Source: DASPJR01 sp035628505
GTDB lineage: Bacteria > Planctomycetota > SZUA-567 > H5-PLA8
NCBI GenBank assembly: GCA_035628505.1
Contig: DASPJR010000188.1
Coordinates: 1 to 52,290 of the forward strand
Length of the DNA: 52,290 nt
Direction: 5' to 3'
This document shows, piece after piece, positions 17,970 to 25,691 of this stretch. The first letter of the stretch is position 1; each line of letters starts with the position of its first letter. The position numbers and the translations under genes were made by a program. Under the pieces are notes generated by a model. It saw only the letters and a program-made list of their open reading frames with translations, did no database searches and was not told where the DNA came from.

Positions 17970-20900
17970 TTAGTCCACGTTCTCTTCGCCGATGCGCTTC
18001 TTCTTGGCGGGGGTGGTGCTCTTGGGCGTATCGGCCGACGACTCATCCTTGGGCTTGGACTTATGGCGAGCGGATTCGAACTTCTGCTTAAGCTCCGCCA
18101 CGGCCGGATCGGTCGGGAAGAGGCGTTCGGCGGCCTTGAGGCTGTCTTCAATCTTCTGAATATTGTTCTTTGAGAAGTCGCCCTTCGCGATGATGGCTTC
18201 GGCACCGCGGATGTATCCGTCAAACGACGCGCGCTGTTCCTGCTGCAGCCTCAGCTTCTCCTCTTCGGCACGCTTCTTCTGCGCCTCTTCTTCAAGCCGC
18301 TTCTTCTCGGCCTGCTGCTGAGCGGCCAGGTCGGCGGCTTTGGCTGCAACCTTCTGCTTAAAAGCAGCAAGGGCATCGTTCGTTCCAAACTTTTCCGCCG
18401 CGGCGATTTTGTTCTGCAGCGTCGGCAGATCCGCGTTGGACTTGAATGCCGCGTCAATATCCTGGATGGCAATGGCGAGGTTCTCGGCCTTCTTCTGCTC
18501 GGCTATACGCTGCTCAATCTCCTTCTTGCGGGCTGCGAATCGATCCCGCACAGGCTTGGCGGCAGCGTCACCCGGAAACTTGCTGTCGAACTCGGCCAGC
18601 TTCTTTTCGGCGTCAGTGACTTCGTTTGCTTTCGTATCCAGCAGCGTCTCAATGTCTTTCAGGAGCGATGTACGTTCAACCGCCTTCTTTTCCTCGGCGA
18701 TGCGCTTTGCCTCTTCGGCGGCTTTGCGTCCTTCTTCCTGCTTTTTGGCTTCCAGTGCCCGGTGCAGATTCTGCGTCTGTGTATCCACGCCGAATTTCTG
18801 CTCAAGCTCGGCAATCTTCTTCTCGGCGCTGGCGAAGTCCGCTTTATTGATGAATTCGTTCGCCTTGGCGAGGGCTGTCGCCCTTTCACCGGCGGCCTTC
18901 TGCTGCTGCTGGTTCTTCTCGATATCGGAGCGCTTGCGATCCAGTCTTTCGTTCAGCGAAATCATTTCAGGGTCCTGCGGGTAGGCCTTCAGGCCCGCTG
19001 CCACTTTCACACTGACCTCGGAAAGATCACCGCCCTTGTCCAGGGACGCCATCGCCGCACGCAGTTCATCCACAAGCTGCTTGCGCTTGGCCTCGGCGGC
19101 TGCCTTCGCTACTGCCTCACGCTTCTGCTCGATGGTCTGGCGCATCGCCACCACGAGTGGATAGTCCGCGTTCAGCACCTTGGCCGCCTCGTCGAGATGT
19201 TTCTGCGCATCCTCCAGCTTGCCTTCGGATGCCATCGCGCCCGCAAAGCCGAGCGATTCGATCGCCAGTTCCTTTTCCTTGGCCTTGGGATCGTTCTTGA
19301 GCTTTTCCTTCTCTTCTTCCAGCTGCTTCTTGCTGTCGGCGAGGCGTTTGGCGATTGCCTCTTCCTGCAGCTTCATCATGCGCTCGAGTTCTTCTTCACG
19401 CTTCTTGGCCTGCGTGGCCAGTTCCTGCTCGCGAGCCTGGAGCTTGGCTTCCATTTCGGCGAGCTTCTTCATCATCGCCGATTCGGCTTCGCCGTTGCCG
19501 CCACCCTTTTTGCCGAGCACAACCATGCCGACGATGCCGAGCACCAGGACAACAACGGCCGCTGCGCCGACGATGATCAGCGTTTTTGAGGAACCTGTGT
19601 CTTTTTTCTTCTGGAAATTGAAGTGCTTGCTGGCGCCAACCGGTTCAACACCGACGACTTTCTCGCCCTTTTCCGATGCCTTCTGGAGCTGCGCCAGCGC
19701 CTGCAGCGCTTCCTTCTGCACCGATTCAGGCTGGCCGAGCACATCGCGGCAGATCTTGAGGCCTTCGAGCAGCGCTGAACCGTCGGGGAAACGGCCTTCG
19801 GGCTTCTTATCCAGACAGCAATCGATCAGCGCCGAAGTCACTTCCGAAACATCGTTGCGCATGTTCGTGATCGGTTCGTGCGGATCCTGCACCGATGCCA
19901 CGATCGTGTTGACGGGCGTGTCGCCCTTAAACGGAGCGCGTCCGGCCAGAAGCGCATAGAGCGTCGCACCCATGCTCCAGATGTCCGCGGCTTTTCCGAC
20001 CGTCCGGGCGTTCATGGCCTGTTCGGGCGCCATGTAGCCGGCTGTTCCCAGCCCAACGGCGGTGACAGTCAGTCCTTCGCCCTGCTCCTGGCGCGCAAGC
20101 CCCAGGTCGCTCAATCGCGCGCTGTCAAAGTCGAGCTCTGGTTTACCGCGGTACGTGGGAACAAGAATGTTGTCCGGCTTGATGTCGCGGTGAATGATGG
20201 CCGCGTTATGAGCGACTGCCAGACCTTCTGTCGCTGCGATACAGATGCTCAAGGCGTCGCGCTCAGGCAGGCCTACCGTGCCCTGCTCCTTGAGCTTCTT
20301 CATGTAGCCGCCGGAGGTCATGCCGTTGATGTATTCCATGACCAGGTAGTACAGCCCGTGCTCCTGGTTCACGTCACGGACGGCAACGAGGTGCGGCGAC
20401 TGAATTTTGGCGGCGATCTGGGCTTCGCGATAGAAGCGTTGAATGGCCTCTGGCTGCGCGAGCGCCAGCGGCAGAACCTTAACGGCGACTTCGATCTGAA
20501 GGCCGGGGTGAATACCGTAATACACGGCGCCCATGCCGCCCTGGCCGAGCTTGGCAATCAGCGGTATTCCGCCGAGTGAGGGAACCGGGCGACCGTTGAA
20601 ATCGATCCGCGGGGCCTGCTGCAGAAGGCCTTCACCGGACAGGTCCTGCTCGGCGACTGAGAGCGAAACGGCCTTGCCCACTCCGGAGTAATTGCTGGAA
20701 CTCGATCCGCCGTGAGAAGATGGCGTGCGCGACGGGGGTTTAGAGGGTCGATCCGAGCCGCCCGTTGGCGTCTGGATCATCGTCATTTCGTCTGCGGACG
20801 TGGTCGCTTTAATGGGTTCAGCCGGCTTGCGGCTGACAACGGTTTTGCCTATGGCGAGTTCTTCTTTGGGCTTGATGACTGTTTCTCTTGTGCCAGCCTG

Positions 20901-21008
20901 GGCTGCAGGGTTCTGGGCACCCACCGGTTTAGACGAAACGAGCGTCATTCCGTCGTTCGGCGCATCGGACGCGGAATCGGCGTTTCCTTGTGTGTCCGGG
21001 GTTCCCAT
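17970..21008 (-). CDS. Membrane Ser/Thr protein kinase with long helical C-terminal tail
   Basis: 1012 aa from the ATG at 21008, with AGGA 9-10 nt upstream; another ATG at 21017 has the site too close. The N-terminal 130 residues are Ser/Thr/Pro-rich and disordered. The kinase domain (about 148-425) has GQGGMGAVYYG, VAVK (K177), HRDIKPDN (D275), APE and DIWSMG. The metal motif is DLG (D301) where DFG is usual. A membrane helix (LIIVGAAAVVVLVLGIVGMVV) lies near 477-500. The last 500 residues are dominated by Lys/Glu/Ala helices with coiled-coil segments and TPR-like spacing (KFGVDTQTQNLHRALE). It would sense from outside or scaffold partners on the far side of the membrane. The phosphatase gene lies 125 bp upstream on the same strand. 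Confidence 0.92.
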   Translation of the reverse strand: MGTPDTQGNADSASDAPNDGMTLVSSKPVGAQNPAAQAGTRETVIKPKEELAIGKTVVSRKPAEPIKATTSADEMTMIQTPTGGSDRPSKPPSRTPSSHGGSSSSNYSGVGKAVSLSVAEQDLSGEGLLQQAPRIDFNGRPVPSLGGIPLIAKLGQGGMGAVYYGIHPGLQIEVAVKVLPLALAQPEAIQRFYREAQIAAKIQSPHLVAVRDVNQEHGLYYLVMEYINGMTSGGYMKKLKEQGTVGLPERDALSICIAATEGLAVAHNAAIIHRDIKPDNILVPTYRGKPELDFDSARLSDLGLARQEQGEGLTVTAVGLGTAGYMAPEQAMNARTVGKAADIWSMGATLYALLAGRAPFKGDTPVNTIVASVQDPHEPITNMRNDVSEVTSALIDCCLDKKPEGRFPDGSALLEGLKICRDVLGQPESVQKEALQALAQLQKASEKGEKVVGVEPVGASKHFNFQKKKDTGSSKTLIIVGAAAVVVLVLGIVGMVVLGKKGGGNGEAESAMMKKLAEMEAKLQAREQELATQAKKREEELERMMKLQEEAIAKRLADSKKQLEEEKEKLKNDPKAKEKELAIESLGFAGAMASEGKLEDAQKHLDEAAKVLNADYPLVVAMRQTIEQKREAVAKAAAEAKRKQLVDELRAAMASLDKGGDLSEVSVKVAAGLKAYPQDPEMISLNERLDRKRSDIEKNQQQQKAAGERATALAKANEFINKADFASAEKKIAELEQKFGVDTQTQNLHRALEAKKQEEGRKAAEEAKRIAEEKKAVERTSLLKDIETLLDTKANEVTDAEKKLAEFDSKFPGDAAAKPVRDRFAARKKEIEQRIAEQKKAENLAIAIQDIDAAFKSNADLPTLQNKIAAAEKFGTNDALAAFKQKVAAKAADLAAQQQAEKKRLEEEAQKKRAEEEKLRLQQEQRASFDGYIRGAEAIIAKGDFSKNNIQKIEDSLKAAERLFPTDPAVAELKQKFESARHKSKPKDESSADTPKSTTPAKKKRIGEENVD

Positions 21009-21133
21009 CACGCACATTTCCTGACTGGGTAGACTGAAAAACCGTTCAGAGTTGAACCGGCACGGATTGTAGATGAGATTGCCTGTGTTTCAACTCATCT
21101 AAGCAAGAAATTAATGCACCAGTTTGGCAACCT

Positions 21134-22441
21134 TCAGCCTGGCGGAACGACTTTCACGACCACCGCCGTGATATCGTCCCGCTGCGGCTGCCCGCCCGTC
21201 CATTGCGATGTTGCTGCCAGCAGTTCCGAGAGGATGACCTTTGAGCTCTGCGCGACACTACGCCGAACAACATCTTTCAGGCGATCCTTGCCAAATGTCT
21301 CCTGTTCCAGGCTCATACACTCAAAGAGCCCGTCGGTCATAAACAGCAGCACGTCGCCCTGCTGCAGCGGCAGCCGGGGGCTGACTTCAAATGAGCTTCC
21401 CGGCACGATCCCAAGCAGCGGGCCGGTAGACTCCAGCTCAACAAACGTATCCTCCGCAGGGCGGTAGACCAGCGGCGGGTCGTGCCCGGCAGATGAATAC
21501 TGCAGCGTACAATCACCGTTATCGAAGGCTGCAAGGCACAGCGAGAGGAAATTGCCCGCCTCCAGATCCTTCTCCAGCAAATCGTTGCACGTCTCCAGCA
21601 GCACTGCCGGATCGCTCTGCCGGCAGCACACGCCGCGCAAAAACGCGCGTGCCGCGGTCATGATCAGTGCAGCGCCCAGTCCATGGCCGGTGACATCCGC
21701 GACGACAACGGCCAGCCTTCCGTCCGGCAAGGGTATGTAATCGAAATAGTCGCCACCCGTCTCGGTCGCTGGAATGTTGACGCCCGCAATATCCAGCCCG
21801 CTTAGTTGCGGACTCTCACGCGGGAGCAGGCGCTGCTGTATGTGGCGTGCCAGATCCATCTCGGCCTGCAGGCGCTTTCGTTCAAGCGCCGATTCACGCA
21901 GCGCCGCCTGCTCGAGCACGACGCCAGCCTGTGCAGCGATAATTTTTGCAAGTTCAACGTCATAGGGCGAGAAGGCCTCGCCGCTCGCTTTATTGAGACT
22001 CTGCACCACGCCGACAACGCGCGTGCCATCAATATCCCGCAGCGGAACGCAGAGAATGTTACGTGTGCGAAAGCCTGTTTTGAGATCGACCTCGGGGTTG
22101 AAACGAGCGTCGGCGTAGGCATCGGCAATCAGGACCGTCTCGCCCTGCTCGGCGACCGCGCCAACGATGCCCCGACCTTTCGGCACGCGGATGGCGTCAA
22201 CGCCCTCCGCCACGCGCGTGAACAGTTCTCCGGTGGTCGGATCAACCAGCCAGATGCTGGTTCGCTCAACGTGAAGCACCTTCGAACACGCGGCGGCGAG
22301 CAGGATCAGCAGGCGCGTCAGGTCGCTCTCTGCGGCCATGCTGCGCGTAATCGCCAGCACCGCTTCGAGATCACGCAGGCGCTGCTGCAGCGGCACGTCG
22401 GCCGCGACGCTTGCAAGCCGCTGGGATTCAGAAGGCAACAT
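21134..22441 (-). CDS. GAF-domain SpoIIE/PP2C-type Ser/Thr phosphatase (RsbU-like)
   Basis: 435 aa from the ATG at 22441, with AAGGA 7 nt upstream; the open frame extends to 22513. A GAF domain (about 25-180) has DLTRLLILLAAACSKVLHVERTSIWLVD, GRGIVGAVAEQGETVLIADAYADARF and ILCVPLRD. A helical linker (ERKRLQAEMDLARHIQQRLLPRESP) joins it to the phosphatase domain (about 225-432). The PP2C aspartates are in TETGGDYFDYIPLPDGRLAVVVADVTGHG, MTDGLFEC and QRDDITAVVVK. Such enzymes dephosphorylate STAS-domain antagonists in partner-switching pathways, with the GAF domain sensing a small ligand. An RsbW-like ATPase gene lies 34 bp upstream. No STAS gene is in the window. Confidence 0.92.
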   Translation of the reverse strand: MLPSESQRLASVAADVPLQQRLRDLEAVLAITRSMAAESDLTRLLILLAAACSKVLHVERTSIWLVDPTTGELFTRVAEGVDAIRVPKGRGIVGAVAEQGETVLIADAYADARFNPEVDLKTGFRTRNILCVPLRDIDGTRVVGVVQSLNKASGEAFSPYDVELAKIIAAQAGVVLEQAALRESALERKRLQAEMDLARHIQQRLLPRESPQLSGLDIAGVNIPATETGGDYFDYIPLPDGRLAVVVADVTGHGLGAALIMTAARAFLRGVCCRQSDPAVLLETCNDLLEKDLEAGNFLSLCLAAFDNGDCTLQYSSAGHDPPLVYRPAEDTFVELESTGPLLGIVPGSSFEVSPRLPLQQGDVLLFMTDGLFECMSLEQETFGKDRLKDVVRRSVAQSSKVILSELLAATSQWTGGQPQRDDITAVVVKVVPPG

Positions 22442-22475
22442 GGCAATTCCTTCGTGGCGTGTTCCCGGGCAGATC

Positions 22476-22967
22476 TCAGGATGCCGGCGGCGCGGCCTCG
22501 ACAGTTGCTGCAATCAGCAGTGTCCGCCCGCCGCGCCAGTAACTGACAGTATTCATAATGCTGCGAATCAAGTGTACGCCGCGGCCGCTTTCTTCCAGCA
22601 GATTCTCCGCCGCATCTGGATCGGGCAGATCTTCTTCGCGGAAGCCGGAACCTTCATCACTGACAATCACCGTCCAGGTCGTGCTGCTCAGCCATGCCCG
22701 AACGTGAACATTCTTTGTGTGGTCGTATTTTGATCCGTGCATGACTGCGTTCACCAGCGCCTCATCCAGGCACAGCCGGTACCGAGCTTCAGCGGAATCG
22801 CTTTTCAGCGCGCCCTGCCTGCGAAGCACGGCGAGCAGCAGGTTCAACGATTCATTCTTGAGTTCGGTGTCGGCCGCGAACGAGTGCTCGAAGATCAGCT
22901 CGCCTTCGGGGAGCGGCGGATCGCCTGCGCGCACGAGATTGGTCGAGCGCCCCAGCTTTTTTCGCAT
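22476..22967 (-). CDS. RsbW-like HATPase anti-sigma / serine kinase
   Basis: 163 aa from the ATG at 22967, with GGAG 8 nt upstream; GTG at 22970 is the alternative. It has a GHKL fold: N-box LCLDEALVNAVMHGSKYD (about 66-83), G1 box VSDEGSGF and G2 box SGRGVHLIRSI. Members bind ATP and phosphorylate a STAS antagonist or directly sequester a sigma factor. It is directly followed by the SpoIIE-type phosphatase and then the Ser/Thr kinase, so the three probably form a signalling operon in the order kinase/anti-sigma, phosphatase, receptor kinase. The missing STAS antagonist may be encoded elsewhere. The ECF pair at 2 kb is 20 kb away and not an obvious partner. Confidence 0.9.
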   Translation of the reverse strand: MRKKLGRSTNLVRAGDPPLPEGELIFEHSFAADTELKNESLNLLLAVLRRQGALKSDSAEARYRLCLDEALVNAVMHGSKYDHTKNVHVRAWLSSTTWTVIVSDEGSGFREEDLPDPDAAENLLEESGRGVHLIRSIMNTVSYWRGGRTLLIAATVEAAPPAS

Positions 22968-23241
22968 CACGCCAGCTCCAGAGAGGGAGGAACGCAGGCA
23001 TTTGAAGGCCTGCTGAAAAAAGTTTCAAGTTGCGAAAACCGGAGAACAAAGATCGTTTTTAAGAGCAGCCTTCCTTTCCTCGAAGGAACGACACCGAAAA
23101 GAGGCCTTCATTCACCCTTTTCCGCGCAGCGCAAGCACTTGCAGTATCTGGCGCACGCTCTAAATCCTGCTTCTGATAAGCGCACGAGCAGGCAGACGGC
23201 TTGCTCCGGTAAAAACAATCCTTTCTGAAGGAGGGCAATCC
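22968..23241. promoter_or_regulatory. Divergent intergenic region
   Basis: 271 bp between the minus-strand RsbW-like gene and the plus-strand oxidoreductase. It contains a short GCAGGC/GCCTGC stem (about 22996-23015) and, just before 23242, a strong GAAGGAGGG ribosome site. No gene is seen. Confidence 0.4.
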
Positions 23242-24363
23242 ATGTCGAGAGTGCGAGTGGCAATCATTGGACTGGGCTTTGGTGCCGAGTTCATTCCCAT
23301 CTACAAGAAGCATCCCAACGCAGAGATGTACGCCATCTGCCAGCGCGATCCGGCAAAGCTGAAAGCCATCGGCGACGCGTTTGGCATTTCCAAGCGTTAC
23401 CAGAAATACGAAGAAGTGCTGGCCGACAAGAACGTCGACTTCGTCCACATCAATACGCCAATCCCCGATCACGGCCCGATGTCGATCGCCGCGCTGAAAG
23501 CCGGCAAGCATGTCATGTGCACCGTGCCGATGGCCACGAGCATCGAAGACTGCCAGCAGATCGTTGAACTCGTGAAGAAGACGGGCTTGAAGTACATGAT
23601 GGCCGAGACCGTCGTTTACGCCCGCGAATACCTGTACGTCAAAGAGCTCTACGACAAAGGCGAACTCGGCAAGCTGCAGTTCCTGCAGGCTTCCCATCAG
23701 CAGGACATGGACGGCTGGCCCAACTACTGGCCGGGCCTTCCGCCGATGTGGTATGCGACACACTGCGTAGGACCGGTCCTCGCGCTGGCTGGAAAGTCCG
23801 CGGAGTATGTTTCCTGCTTCGGCTCCGGCACGATCCGCGAAGAGCTCGTCGGAAAATACAATTCACCTTTCGCGGTTGAAACCTGCCACATCAAGCTGCG
23901 CAATTCGGATGTGTCGGCACGTATCATCCGCTCGCTGTTCGACACCGCCCGCCAGTACCGCGAAAGCATCGACGTGTACGGCTCCAAGAAGAGCTTCGAG
24001 TGGCCGCTGATTGAGCACGAAGATCCCGTCCTGCATACGGCCAAGAAGCCCGAACCGGAAATTCCGCAGAAGATCAAGGTGCCGGACTTCGCACACCGGT
24101 TGCCCAAAGAAATCGCGTCGTTCACTACCAAGGGCGTTTACGACGAGGCCAGCAACACGCATCTGTCGTTCACGCAGGGAGCCGGCCACGGCGGCTCGCA
24201 TCCGCACCTGGCGCATGAGTTCGTCGACGCGCTGGTGAAAAACCGCGATCCGTTCCCGAACGCGGTTCAGTCCGCAAACTGGACCTGCGTGGGCCTGTGC
24301 GCGCATCAGTCGGCGCTCAAGGGTGGCGAAATCGTCAAGCTGCCAACGTTCACGCTGTATTAA
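23242..24363 (+). CDS. Gfo/Idh/MocA-family oxidoreductase with altered EKP motif
   Basis: 373 aa with a strong GGAGGG ribosome site. The N-terminal Rossmann domain reads VAIIGLGFGAEF (GxGxxx, residues 7-17), then HINTPIPDHGPMSIAALKAGKHVMC. At residues 93-97, where most family members have C-E-K-P, this protein has C-T-V-P, so the usual catalytic or cofactor-positioning lysine is missing. The C-terminal alpha/beta domain keeps THCVGPVLAL (His typical of the D-x3-H region) and ends GGSHPHLAHEFVDALV. It would act on a sugar or cyclitol with NAD(P), but the substrate cannot be read. A perfect terminator follows, so the gene is probably monocistronic. The loss of EKP may mean a changed reaction or pseudoenzyme role. 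Confidence 0.9.
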   Translation: MSRVRVAIIGLGFGAEFIPIYKKHPNAEMYAICQRDPAKLKAIGDAFGISKRYQKYEEVLADKNVDFVHINTPIPDHGPMSIAALKAGKHVMCTVPMATSIEDCQQIVELVKKTGLKYMMAETVVYAREYLYVKELYDKGELGKLQFLQASHQQDMDGWPNYWPGLPPMWYATHCVGPVLALAGKSAEYVSCFGSGTIREELVGKYNSPFAVETCHIKLRNSDVSARIIRSLFDTARQYRESIDVYGSKKSFEWPLIEHEDPVLHTAKKPEPEIPQKIKVPDFAHRLPKEIASFTTKGVYDEASNTHLSFTQGAGHGGSHPHLAHEFVDALVKNRDPFPNAVQSANWTCVGLCAHQSALKGGEIVKLPTFTLY

Positions 24364-24385
24364 TCCGCTCAGGAAGTGACGTCAT

Positions 24386-24424
24386 ACGCGGCGGAGTTCC
24401 CGAAGGGACTCCGCCGCGTTTTTA
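24386..24424 (+). terminator. Rho-independent terminator of the oxidoreductase gene
   Basis: ACGCGGCGGAGT-type stem of about 15 bp pairs with ACTCCGCCGCGT around a short GAA-type loop, followed by TTTTTAT. It begins 23 bp after the stop. Confidence 0.92.
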
Positions 24425-24497
24425 TTCCGGGCTGAACCCATGGGGGAAACCCGGAGCTTTACAAATTGTGCATTTTAGACGATAACACCCAAATCAT

Positions 24498-24506
24498 TGC
24501 TATTCT
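24498..24506 (+). promoter_or_regulatory. Extended -10 promoter of the FHA-GYF gene
   Basis: TGCTATTCT, an extended -10 (TGN plus TATTCT), lies 26 bp before the ATG at 24533. No good -35 was seen at 17 bp, which fits an extended -10 promoter. Confidence 0.45.
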
Positions 24507-24532
24507 AACAGTGAGCACTCGCGGGAAAGCGC

Positions 24533-25681
24533 ATGGCTTCAGTGACGGTATTCTTCGGCGGACACGAGCAGGCTACGTACCCTCTCGATAAGCCAATGAT
24601 TATCGTCGGGCGAGAAGACTCCTGCCAGATTCACATCGATAACCGCAGTATCTCGCGCCAGCACTGCGCCTTCATTCAGAAGGATGGCGGCTTCCTCATC
24701 CAGGACTTGAACTCAGCCAACGGCACCTACGTCAACGGGCGCAAGACCACCGAGCATTTTCTGAATCACAACGACATGGTGATCATCGGAAAATACGAGC
24801 TGCGTTTTAACGGCGACAACGCGCCGGTCGCCGCAAAGTCTCCGCGTGACTTTCCCAGCACAGGCGAGAGCCTTCCGGCCAACAAAGTTCACCCTTCGAG
24901 CATCCCCGAGCCCGCTCCACTGCAGCGCCCCGCAAGCGCTCATAATCCGGAAAATGTCACGGACGCCTATGAGCTCTGGTTTTACGCCATCGAGAATGAA
25001 CAGAAGGGCCCGGTCGACATCAGCACCATGCGCCGCCTCGCGCGGGACCACGTGATCACAGCCGATACGCTGATCTGGCGCGCCGGCATGGCTGACTGGA
25101 TTCCCGCACGCGATCTGCCCGGGCTGATTTCAACTCCCGAGCCGCCGCCGATGCATCACGCGCAGCGGCCGGCCCCCGCTCCGGCACCGGCCCCAAGGCC
25201 CGCGCCTGCTCCTGCGCCCGCGCCGGCTTATCATGCTCCCGCTCCGGCCCCAGCTCCTGCTCCTGCTCCCGCGCCGGCACACCGGACGCGGCCTCTTAGT
25301 GAGACGCCCAAGGATGCCGACGTTTTTGCCTTTTCCGAGAAGGAGCGGATGGCGATTGCCAGGATCAGCAGTTCATGCATCGTCTGCGGCATCGGCTCTT
25401 TTTTGGCGACCGGCTACTACGCCTACGTGATTTCTCTTACGGGCATCGCGCGCGCGAATTGGGAAATGGCATTCGCCGCTTTTTATCTTCTCTTGGGAAT
25501 ACTGTTCCTCAGCGTATCCCGCGCCTGCGGGCAGATCACGCGTGCCGATAACGACAAGCGCGAAGACCTGCTGAAGCTGTTGTCTAGCGTGGGCTATCTG
25601 GTTTATGCGCAGGCATGGGTATACGCGCTGGCGCTCGGCTTTGCGGCGTTTTCGCTCTTCGTTTTAACTAAAATGCGTTGA
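24533..25681 (+). CDS. FHA plus GYF_2 domain membrane protein
   Basis: 382 aa. The FHA domain (residues 1-95) has phosphothreonine-binding residues GRE (26-28), SRQH (41-44) and NGTYVNG (63-69). A GYF_2-type domain (about 145-195) reads ELWFYAIENEQKGPVDISTMRRL and TLIWRAGMADWIPA. A Pro-Ala linker (about 205-255) follows, and three membrane helices (about 277-300, 309-330, 353-376) end the protein. It should recognise a threonine-phosphorylated partner at the membrane; the Ser/Thr kinase at 17970-21008 is the obvious candidate. It stands alone after a terminator, and the ArnT-like gene is convergent 10 bp downstream. Confidence 0.92.
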   Translation: MASVTVFFGGHEQATYPLDKPMIIVGREDSCQIHIDNRSISRQHCAFIQKDGGFLIQDLNSANGTYVNGRKTTEHFLNHNDMVIIGKYELRFNGDNAPVAAKSPRDFPSTGESLPANKVHPSSIPEPAPLQRPASAHNPENVTDAYELWFYAIENEQKGPVDISTMRRLARDHVITADTLIWRAGMADWIPARDLPGLISTPEPPPMHHAQRPAPAPAPAPRPAPAPAPAPAYHAPAPAPAPAPAPAPAHRTRPLSETPKDADVFAFSEKERMAIARISSSCIVCGIGSFLATGYYAYVISLTGIARANWEMAFAAFYLLLGILFLSVSRACGQITRADNDKREDLLKLLSSVGYLVYAQAWVYALALGFAAFSLFVLTKMR

Positions 25682-25691
25682 AGCAGCGGGC

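Noticed and set aside
25197..25290. Repeat array in the FHA-GYF gene
   Set aside because: It is the coding sequence of the Pro-Ala linker; low-complexity DNA follows from the protein.
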